Positions 1 through 5,252 of a stretch of 5,856 nt of DNA are shown piece after piece. Source of the DNA: Deltaproteobacteria bacterium (GTDB lineage: Bacteria; Myxococcota_A; Polyangia; Polyangiales; Ga0077539); assembly GCA_947494865.1 (NCBI GenBank), contig CANMAT010000286.1, positions 1 through 5,856 of the forward strand. Direction: 5' to 3'. Made by a program: the position numbers and the translations under genes. The notes under the pieces were generated by a model. That model had not been told where the DNA came from and ran no database searches. It saw only the letters and a program-made list of their open reading frames with translations. Numbering within the stretch: position 1 is the stretch's first letter; every line of letters starts with the position of its first letter.

Positions 1-1572
1 CGCGATGTGCCTGATGCGCTCGACGCGCCCGACGCGCGCGATGTGCCCATCGACGCGGCGCCCGCCGACAACGGCTGCGGCGCGCTGGCGCTGTGCTCCG
101 GCGCGTGCGTCAACACGCAGACCAGCGTCGCGCACTGCGGGGCTTGCGGCGCCGCGTGCCCGGGCGTCGACAGCGAGTGCCGCCGACGCACCTGCATCGG
201 CGGCGTGTGCGGCTCCGCGAACACGGCGTCGGGCGTCGCGCTCGCCGCGCAGACGGCCCGTGACTGCCGCCGCGCGGCGTGCGACGGGGCCGGGGGCGTC
301 GCGCAGCTCCCCGACGACGGCGACCTCCCGGTCGATGGAAACGCCTGCACGCTCGACGTGTGCGCGTCGGGCGTCGCGAGCAACCCGCCGACGCCCGTGG
401 GGCGCGGCTGCGGCGCCGGCGCGATGCTCTGCAACGGCGCGGGCGCGTGCGTCGACTGCGTGAGCGGGAGCGACTGCGCCTCGGGCGTCTGCGCGGCGGG
501 CCGGTGCCAGCTCGCCTCGTGCGCCGACGGCGTGCGCAACGGCGCGGAGACGGGCGTCGACTGCGGCGGCGCGTGCCGCGTGTGCCCCGCCCTCGTGGTG
601 CTCGCCGGGGGCAGCGCGAGCGTGCTCGCGGGATCGTTCGACGCCGCGGCGCGCGTGTGGAGCACCGCGTCGCTCGCGGAGCGCACCGTCGAGGGCGTGT
701 CGGTGGCCGTCACGCGCGCCGGCGAGGCCGTCGGGCTCGTGCGCCGCACCGCGCTCGGCGACGTGACCGACAACCGGCTGCGGTACACCGTGTGGCGCGC
801 GGGCGTGTGGGCGCCCTTCGCCGACATCGGGCCCACGGTGACCACGCAGGCCCAGCCCGCCCTCGCGGCCTCGCCCGCGGGCGTGTGGGCGGTGTTCCAT
901 GGCTTTGATTTTAATCAGTATTTTGCCGCGTACGACGGCGCGACGTGGGCGCCTCCCGCCGAGGCGACGGGCGCGTCGGGGGCGCGCGCGGCGGCGCTCG
1001 CGGCCGACGGAGACAACCCCCTCATGGTGTTCTCGCGCGGCCTCGCCAACGAGCTCTACGCGCGGTCGCGCGCGGGCGGCGCGTGGGGCGGCGACCAGCG
1101 CATCGAGGCCGCCGCGGGCTTCGATGCGAACGTGTCTCCCGCAGCCGTGAACCTCACGAGCACCACCGCCCTCGCCGTGTGGAGCGCGCCCGGCGGACAG
1201 CTCCGCGCGTCGCTCCGCGCGGGCGGGGCGTGGTCGGCGCCCGCCGACGTGCCGATGTGCATCTCGACCGCGCGGGTGTCGCTCGCCCGCGTCGGCGACG
1301 CCCAGGCCGCCCTCGCCTTTCGCGGAACCGACGGAAACCTCTACGCGGCCCTCTATGCGAGCGGCGCGTGGGCGACCCCGGCGCGCGTCGCCGCGGGCAT
1401 CACGGGCGTCCCCGCGGTGGCGCCCGGGGCCCCCGGCGCGACCGCGGAGACGGCGTTTCTCGATGGCGCCGGGCGGGTGATGCACGCGCGCCTCGTGGCC
1501 GGAGCCTGGAGCGCGGGCGCCCTCGTGGGAGGCACCGGGTTCGTCACGGTGGCCCTTGCCAGCGGGCCCTGA
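1..1572 (+). CDS. Cys-rich, probably exported protein with C-terminal seven-repeat propeller (5' end outside window)
   Basis: The frame is open from base 1 to the TGA at 1570-1572, and no start is convincing: the GTG at 7 lies inside a low-complexity run (RDVPDALDAPDARDVP) with no ribosome site, so the gene probably begins upstream. Residues are numbered from that GTG. Residues 1-23 are an Asp/Pro/Ala linker. Residues 24-193 hold 24 cysteines in modules such as CVNTQTSVAHCGACGAAC (34-51), DGNACTLDVC (110-119) and CADGVRNGAETGVDCGGAC (172-190), a style I associate with myxobacterial surface proteins and lipoproteins. Residues 195-521 contain seven units, each ending in a G/A-x-W type motif with Trp at 218, 268, 314, 360, 409, 455 and 501 (spacing 46-50). 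This suggests a seven-bladed beta-propeller, like lectin or sialidase-type repeats. Disulfide-stabilised export to the envelope or outside is inferred; any signal peptide or lipobox would lie upstream. Ligand and function are unknown. It is separated from gap by 107 bp with a possible promoter, so it is probably not part of the glycolytic operon. One codon patch (904-924) is strikingly AT-rich. Confidence 0.8.
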   Translation, partial: RDVPDALDAPDARDVPIDAAPADNGCGALALCSGACVNTQTSVAHCGACGAACPGVDSECRRRTCIGGVCGSANTASGVALAAQTARDCRRAACDGAGGVAQLPDDGDLPVDGNACTLDVCASGVASNPPTPVGRGCGAGAMLCNGAGACVDCVSGSDCASGVCAAGRCQLASCADGVRNGAETGVDCGGACRVCPALVVLAGGSASVLAGSFDAAARVWSTASLAERTVEGVSVAVTRAGEAVGLVRRTALGDVTDNRLRYTVWRAGVWAPFADIGPTVTTQAQPALAASPAGVWAVFHGFDFNQYFAAYDGATWAPPAEATGASGARAAALAADGDNPLMVFSRGLANELYARSRAGGAWGGDQRIEAAAGFDANVSPAAVNLTSTTALAVWSAPGGQLRASLRAGGAWSAPADVPMCISTARVSLARVGDAQAALAFRGTDGNLYAALYASGAWATPARVAAGITGVPAVAPGAPGATAETAFLDGAGRVMHARLVAGAWSAGALVGGTGFVTVALASGP

Positions 1573-1592
1573 CTGCTCTCTATGGCAGCCCG

Positions 1593-1621
1593 TTGCCTTT
1601 CGAGGCGGGTGGACGTAGGGT
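1593..1621 (+). promoter_or_regulatory. Candidate sigma70-type promoter for gap-pgk-tpiA-secG
   Basis: TTGCCT (1593-1598, 4 of 6 matches to TTGACA) is separated by exactly 17 bp from TAGGGT (1616-1621), which keeps the three most conserved -10 positions (T1, A2, T6). It lies in the only sizeable gap before the operon. Transcription would start near 1627-1629, leaving a leader of about 50 nt. The GC-rich -10 is weak by E. coli standards. This was found by eye, and a different start site cannot be excluded. Confidence 0.4.
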
Positions 1622-1627
1622 CCGCCC
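1607..1627 (+). other. Hairpin overlapping the candidate -10 box
   Basis: GGGTGGAC (1607-1614) pairs with GTCCGCCC (1620-1627), giving 8 bp with one G-U pair around the 5-nt loop GTAGG. No T run follows (the next bases are CCCGAAACG), so it does not look like an intrinsic terminator. As a DNA inverted repeat it spans the candidate -10 and could be an operator or simply chance in GC-rich DNA. It is visible in the sequence, but its function is unproven. Confidence 0.3.
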
Positions 1628-1666
1628 CCCGAAACGCCCGATCCAGGGGCATTGGCGCATTGGCCT

Positions 1667-1672
1667 GAGGAG
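1667..1672 (+). promoter_or_regulatory. Ribosome binding site of gap
   Basis: GAGGAG lies 7 nt upstream of the ATG at 1680. It is the strongest Shine-Dalgarno in the window and fixes the gap start, consistent with a heavily translated first gene of the operon. Confidence 0.8.
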
Positions 1673-1679
1673 ATAAACG

Positions 1680-2705
1680 ATGGCTCGCAAGATCGCAATC
1701 AACGGGTTCGGACGCATCGGTCGCTGCGTGCTTCGCGCGCTCGTCAAGAGCGGCGCGAAAGACCTCGACATCGTAGCCATCAACGACCTCACCGACGCCA
1801 AGACGCTCGCGCACCTGCTCAAGCACGACTCGGTGCACGGCCGCTTCGACGCCGACGTGAAGCTCATCGAGGGCGGCATCTCGGTCAACGGCGACGAGAT
1901 CAAGATCTACGCCGAGAAAGACCCGACGAAGCTCCCGTGGAAGGCGCTCGACGTCGACGTGGTGCTCGAGTGCACGGGCAAGTTCACCGACGCGGCGGGC
2001 TGCGGCAAGCACCTCGAGGCGGGCGCGAAGCGCGTGCTGCTCAGCGCCCCCACGAAGGGCGAGAACGACACCGAGATCTTCACCCTCGTGTTCGGGGTGA
2101 ACCACCACGACTACGACCCCGCGAAGCATCGCATCGTGTCCAACGCGTCGTGCACCACCAACTGCCTCGCCCCCATGGCGAAGGTCCTCCACGACAGCTT
2201 CGGCATCGTGAAGGGGCAGATGACCACGGTGCACAGCTACACCAACGACCAGGTGATCCTCGATTTCCCGCACAAAGACCTGCGCCGCGCCCGCTCGGCG
2301 GCCATGAGCATGATCCCCACGAGCACGGGGGCCGCCCGCGCGGTGGGCCTGGTGCTCCCGGCGCTCAAGGGCAAGCTCGACGGCTTCGCGGTGCGCGTGC
2401 CCACGGCCGACGTCTCGATGGTCATTCTCAACGCCGTCGTGGCCAAGAAGACCACAAAGGACGAGGTGAACGCCGTTCTCCGCGCGGCCGCCGACGGGGC
2501 GCTCAAGGGCGTGCTCGACGTGTCGGCGGAGCCCCTCGTGTCGATCGACTACGTGGGCAACCCGGCGTCGAGCACCGTCGACTCGGCCCTCACGCAGGTG
2601 ATCGACGGCGACTACGTGTCCGTGAGCAGCTGGTACGACAACGAGTGGGGCTTCTCGGTGCGCATGCTCGATGTGATGAAGCACATGGCCTCGCGCGAGG
2701 GCTGA
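1680..2705 (+). CDS. gap: Glyceraldehyde-3-phosphate dehydrogenase (type I, NAD-dependent)
   Basis: This cytoplasmic homotetrameric glycolytic enzyme converts glyceraldehyde 3-phosphate, NAD+ and phosphate to 1,3-bisphosphoglycerate, reversibly. The 341 residues are slightly longer than the usual 330-340. The Rossmann fingerprint INGFGRIGR is at 7-15, and the NDL motif with Asp36 is typical of NAD preference. The signature ASCTTNCLAP spans 156-165 with catalytic Cys158, and His185 in HSYT activates the thiol. Phosphate-binding segments PTSTGAA (213-219) and RVPT (239-242) are present, as is the C-terminal SWYDNEWGFS (317-326). The ATG at 1680 follows a strong GAGGAG and begins immediately before the dinucleotide fold, so the start is secure. 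pgk starts 1 nt after the stop, and Pgk takes the product of this enzyme. Nothing is truncated or missing. The NAD versus NADP assignment rests on Asp36 and is an inference from the family. Confidence 0.98.
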   Translation: MARKIAINGFGRIGRCVLRALVKSGAKDLDIVAINDLTDAKTLAHLLKHDSVHGRFDADVKLIEGGISVNGDEIKIYAEKDPTKLPWKALDVDVVLECTGKFTDAAGCGKHLEAGAKRVLLSAPTKGENDTEIFTLVFGVNHHDYDPAKHRIVSNASCTTNCLAPMAKVLHDSFGIVKGQMTTVHSYTNDQVILDFPHKDLRRARSAAMSMIPTSTGAARAVGLVLPALKGKLDGFAVRVPTADVSMVILNAVVAKKTTKDEVNAVLRAAADGALKGVLDVSAEPLVSIDYVGNPASSTVDSALTQVIDGDYVSVSSWYDNEWGFSVRMLDVMKHMASREG

Positions 2706-2706
2706 G

Positions 2707-3903
2707 ATGAGCGCCATTCTCGACAAGATCACGTCGGTCGATCAGCTCGACGTCGCCTCGCGGCGGGTGTTCGTGCGCGTCGATTTTAACGTGCCCCTCA
2801 CGCCCGACGGCAAGGTGAGCGACGACACGCGCGTGCGCGAGGCGCTGCCCACCATCAAGCACCTGCTCGACAAGGGCGCGCGCGTGGTGCTCGCGTCGCA
2901 CCTCGGCCGGCCCAAGAAGGGCCGCGACATGAAGTACACGCTGGCGCCTGCGGGCGAGCGCCTGGCGGAGCTCCTGTCGATGGACGTGATGCTCACCGAC
3001 GAGTGCGTCGGCGACGGCGCGCGCAAGGTGGTCAACGACCTGCGCGACGGCCGCGTGGCGCTGCTCGAAAATCTCCGCTTCCACGCGGGCGAGGAGGCCA
3101 ACGACGCCACCTTCGCGGCCGAGCTCGCGCAGCTCTGCGACGTGTACGTCGACGACGCGTTCGGCGCCGTGCACCGCGCCCACGCGAGCGTCGACGCGCT
3201 GCCCCGCATGGTGGCCGCGCGCGGCGCGGGCTTTCTTCTCCTGAAGGAGCTCAAGGCCCTCGGCGCCCTGGTGAACGACCCGAAGCACCCCTACGTGGCC
3301 GTGCTCGGCGGCGCCAAGGTGAGCGACAAGATCGCCGTCATCGAGGCCCTCATGAGCAAGGTCGACGCGCTGCTCATCGGCGGCGCGATGGCCAACACCT
3401 TCCTGGCCGCGCTCGGGCGCGACCTGGGCAAGTCGCTCGTCGAGACCGACAAGCTCCCGCTCGCGCGCACCCTCGTCGACCGCGCGAGAGAGAGGCGCGT
3501 TCAGCTCGTGCTGCCGAGCGACCTCGTGGTTGCGACGAGCCTCGACGCGACCGCGGGCGAGGTCGTCGGCCTCGACGCGGTGGGCGTAAACGGCATGGCG
3601 CTCGACATCGGGCCCGCCTCGGTGGCGGCCTTCCGCGACAAGCTCCTCGGCGCCAAGAGCATCTTCTGGAACGGCCCCATGGGCCTCTTCGAGAAGGCGC
3701 CCTTCGCGGCGGGAACCATCGGCGTCGCGCGGGCCATCGCCGAGGCCGCGGCGTTCTCGGTGGTGGGCGGCGGCGACTCGGTCGCGGCGGTGCACCAGGC
3801 GGGCCTCGCCGATCGCTTCTCGCACGTGTCGACGGGCGGCGGCGCGAGCCTCGAGCTCATCGAGGGCCGCAAGCTCCCTGGCGTCGAGGCGCTCCGCGCG
3901 TGA
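2707..3903 (+). CDS. pgk: Phosphoglycerate kinase
   Basis: This cytoplasmic monomeric kinase transfers the acyl phosphate of 1,3-bisphosphoglycerate to ADP, giving 3-phosphoglycerate and ATP. Its 398 residues match the bacterial norm. In the N-terminal, substrate-binding domain are RVDFNVP (24-30), the basic-patch motif SHLGRP (64-69) and LLENLRFH (119-126). In the C-terminal, nucleotide-binding domain are GGAKVSDKI (201-209), NGPMGLFE (322-329), GGGDS (354-358) and STGGGASLE (375-383). The family's essential Arg and Lys segments all look intact. The ATG at 2707 has GAGGG (2697-2701) 5 nt upstream, inside the 3' end of gap, and only one base separates it from the gap stop. This implies translational coupling. 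The stop overlaps the tpiA start. No anomalies were seen apart from the AT-rich codons in the VDFN stretch near 2782-2790. Confidence 0.98.
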   Translation: MSAILDKITSVDQLDVASRRVFVRVDFNVPLTPDGKVSDDTRVREALPTIKHLLDKGARVVLASHLGRPKKGRDMKYTLAPAGERLAELLSMDVMLTDECVGDGARKVVNDLRDGRVALLENLRFHAGEEANDATFAAELAQLCDVYVDDAFGAVHRAHASVDALPRMVAARGAGFLLLKELKALGALVNDPKHPYVAVLGGAKVSDKIAVIEALMSKVDALLIGGAMANTFLAALGRDLGKSLVETDKLPLARTLVDRARERRVQLVLPSDLVVATSLDATAGEVVGLDAVGVNGMALDIGPASVAAFRDKLLGAKSIFWNGPMGLFEKAPFAAGTIGVARAIAEAAAFSVVGGGDSVAAVHQAGLADRFSHVSTGGGASLELIEGRKLPGVEALRA

Positions 3904-4673
3904 ACCCTTCGCGCAAGCCCCTCATCGCGGGCAACTGGAAGATGCACCGCACCGTGTCCGAGTCGGTCGCGCTCGCGCGCGCGGTGGCGGATACGAGCCG
4001 CGTCGGGCCGCGCACCGAGGTGGTCGTGGCGCCGGTGTTTACCGCCCTCCAGGCGGTGGCGCAGGCCCTTGTGGGCACGCGCGTCGCCGTGGCCGGGCAG
4101 AACGTGCACTGCGAAGATCAGGGCGCGTTCACGGGCGAAATCTCGGCGCCGATGCTCAAAGACGTAGGCTGCGCGTGGAGCCTCGTGGGCCACTCGGAGC
4201 GGCGCCAGCTCTTCGGCGAGACCGACGCCGCGGTGCAGAAGAAGCTCTTCGCGCTGCGCAAGCACGGCCTCGCGCCCATCGCGTGCCTCGGCGAGACGCT
4301 CGCCGAGCGCGAGGGCGGCGTCACCTACGACGTGCTGCGCCGGCAGCTCGACGCGATGACGGCCTCGCTCGACGCGCAGGAAGCGACGGCCCTCCTCACG
4401 GGTTTGGTGCTCGCCTACGAGCCCGTGTGGGCGATCGGCACGGGGCGCACGGCGAAGTCGTCGGACGCCCAGAGCGCGCACGCCTTCTTGCGCGACCGCA
4501 TCCGCGACCGCTACGGCGAGGTGGCCGACACGGTTCGTATTCTCTATGGTGGCAGCGTCAAGCCCGACAACGCCGCCGAGCTCCTCGCCCAGCCCGACGT
4601 CGACGGCGTGCTGGTCGGGGGCGCCTCCCTCGACGCAGCGGGCTTCGCGCGCATCATCCAGGCCGCCGGTTAA
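3900..4673 (+). CDS. tpiA: Triosephosphate isomerase
   Basis: This cytoplasmic TIM-barrel dimer interconverts dihydroxyacetone phosphate and glyceraldehyde 3-phosphate, supplying Gap. The 257 residues fit the family (about 250). NWK (12-14) contains catalytic Lys14, GHSERR (97-102) the electrophile His98, and AYEPVWAIGTG (172-182) the base Glu174. Phosphate-binding elements YGGSV (216-220) and GGASL (240-244) are present. The start is the GTG at 3900, giving the 4-nt GTGA overlap with the pgk stop. GAGG (3886-3889) lies 10 nt upstream. The frame stays open far upstream inside pgk, but only this start gives family length, and the next ATG (residue 15) would remove Lys14. The flexible loop-6 region reads GTGRTAKSSDAQ rather than the common GTGKTATPEQAQ, a modest variation. 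secG follows after 20 nt. Confidence 0.97.
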   Translation: MNPSRKPLIAGNWKMHRTVSESVALARAVADTSRVGPRTEVVVAPVFTALQAVAQALVGTRVAVAGQNVHCEDQGAFTGEISAPMLKDVGCAWSLVGHSERRQLFGETDAAVQKKLFALRKHGLAPIACLGETLAEREGGVTYDVLRRQLDAMTASLDAQEATALLTGLVLAYEPVWAIGTGRTAKSSDAQSAHAFLRDRIRDRYGEVADTVRILYGGSVKPDNAAELLAQPDVDGVLVGGASLDAAGFARIIQAAG

Positions 4674-4693
4674 GGGGCCCTCCGAGAGCTGTC

Positions 4694-5125
4694 ATGACCA
4701 CGTTTCTCACGATCGTTCACGTGTTCGTTTGCCTGTTCCTTGTCGGCGTCGTGCTGCTCCAATCGGGGCGCGCAGGCGGCATGGGCGTGCTCTCGGGCGC
4801 GGCCTCGCAGACCGTCTTCGGCGGCCGCGGCGCCGGCGGCTTCCTCGCCAAGGCCACGGCGGTGTGCGCCACGCTCTTCATGCTTACGTCGGCCTCGCTG
4901 GCCTACACGAGCACCTCGGGCCGCGACTCGCTCGCGCGCGGCGCGGCGGCCTCCAGCGCAGCCACGGGCCGTGACGGCGGCGCCTCCGACGCTGCCGTCG
5001 TTGACGCCGCGCCGACGCCCGCGGTGGCCGCCGACGCGGCGGCTGCGCCTGCGACGCCCGAGGCCCCCGCTGCGCCGACCCCGGCGGCCGCCCCCGAGGC
5101 GACCGACGCGGCCGCCGCGCACTGA
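4694..5125 (+). CDS. secG: Sec translocon subunit SecG with Ala/Pro-rich C-terminal tail
   Basis: SecG is the small inner-membrane subunit of SecYEG that assists SecA-driven export of unfolded proteins. The 143-residue product has a first hydrophobic helix at about 4-22, then LLQSGRAGGMG (21-31) and GAASQTVFGGRGAGGFL (35-51). These match the family's conserved cytoplasmic loop (LLQ-G, SQTVFG-RG-G-FL). A second helix (about 52-70) ends in SASLAY. Residues 75-143 form an extension absent from short SecG proteins: 30 Ala, 8 Pro and 8 Asp/Glu in 69 residues, predicted disordered. By the usual SecG topology the tail should be periplasmic. The ATG at 4694 has a modest GAGAG (4684-4688) 5 nt upstream and starts directly at helix 1. 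The gene lies 20 nt after tpiA and before the terminator, so it is probably the last gene of the operon; linkage of tpiA and secG is common in bacteria. Confidence 0.95.
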   Translation: MTTFLTIVHVFVCLFLVGVVLLQSGRAGGMGVLSGAASQTVFGGRGAGGFLAKATAVCATLFMLTSASLAYTSTSGRDSLARGAAASSAATGRDGGASDAAVVDAAPTPAVAADAAAAPATPEAPAAPTPAAAPEATDAAAAH

Positions 5126-5138
5126 CCCTTCACACAGC

Positions 5139-5199
5139 AGAACGCCCGCTCCGGAGAACCGGCGAGAGATCGCGCGGCTTCTTCGTAGCGGGCGTTTTT
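5139..5199 (+). terminator. Long-hairpin intrinsic terminator after secG
   Basis: The region folds on itself almost completely. Bases 5139-5150 pair with 5187-5198 (10 perfect pairs plus a G-U and an A-U). After a C/U mismatch, 5152-5158 pairs with 5179-5185, then 5159-5161 with 5175-5177 and 5162-5165 with 5170-5173, closed by a GAGA tetraloop (5166-5169). That is about 26 pairs with one mismatch and two single-base bulges. TTTTT (5195-5199) ends the 3' arm. It begins 13 nt after the secG stop and fits a strong rho-independent terminator. On the opposite strand the same hairpin could stop the convergent gene, but no U-run follows there, so it would be weaker. Bases 5200-5252 hold nothing else recognisable. 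Confidence 0.85.
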
Positions 5200-5252
5200 G
5201 CTTCGATGAGGCGCCGCGGCGATGGTTCGCGCGGCGCCCCCTCGACGACGAA

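Larger units (their letters stand above)
1573..1679 (+). other. Intergenic region upstream of gap
   Basis: This 107-bp spacer holds the candidate promoter, a hairpin and the gap ribosome site, described separately. Near its left end, CGGG (1563-1566) and CTGC (1573-1576) can pair with CCCG (1589-1592) and GCAG (1585-1588), leaving a 6-nt bulge that contains the stop codon. The stem is followed only by TTGCCTTTC, so it is at best a weak terminator for the upstream gene. No small ORF with a credible ribosome site was seen. Confidence 0.5.

Noticed and set aside
279..908. Alternative + strand frames inside the left gene, almost entirely Arg/Gly/Ala
   Set aside because: Composition is a frame-shift artefact of GC-rich codons. 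The Cys modules and regular Trp repeats lie in the frame ending at 1572.
1563..1600. Possible intrinsic terminator for the left-hand gene
   Set aside because: The stem is only 8 bp with a 6-nt bulge and is followed by TTGCCTTTC rather than a T run, so it is not listed as a terminator.
1353..2732. Long antisense open frame opposite the left gene's end and gap, rich in His, Arg and Val
   Set aside because: It lies opposite confidently identified gap and has the His/Arg-rich composition typical of antisense frames in very GC-rich DNA, with no recognisable domain.
2590..3825. Long antisense open frame opposite pgk
   Set aside because: It mirrors a fully conserved pgk gene. Stop codons are simply rare at this GC content, and no motif or ribosome site supports it.
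3003..3899. Open upstream extension of the tpiA frame inside pgk, which could suggest a fused protein
   Set aside because: The extension is Arg-rich out-of-frame pgk sequence. The GTG at 3900 gives the normal TpiA length and the usual 4-nt overlap.
3501..4481. Antisense open frame opposite pgk and tpiA
   Set aside because: It is Arg/Ala/His-rich with no domain, and overlaps two enzymes with complete catalytic motifs.
5126..5252. Possible tRNA after secG, as in some bacteria where a leucine tRNA follows secG
   Set aside because: No cloverleaf, T-loop or acceptor stem was found. The complementarity here forms one long hairpin with a T run.
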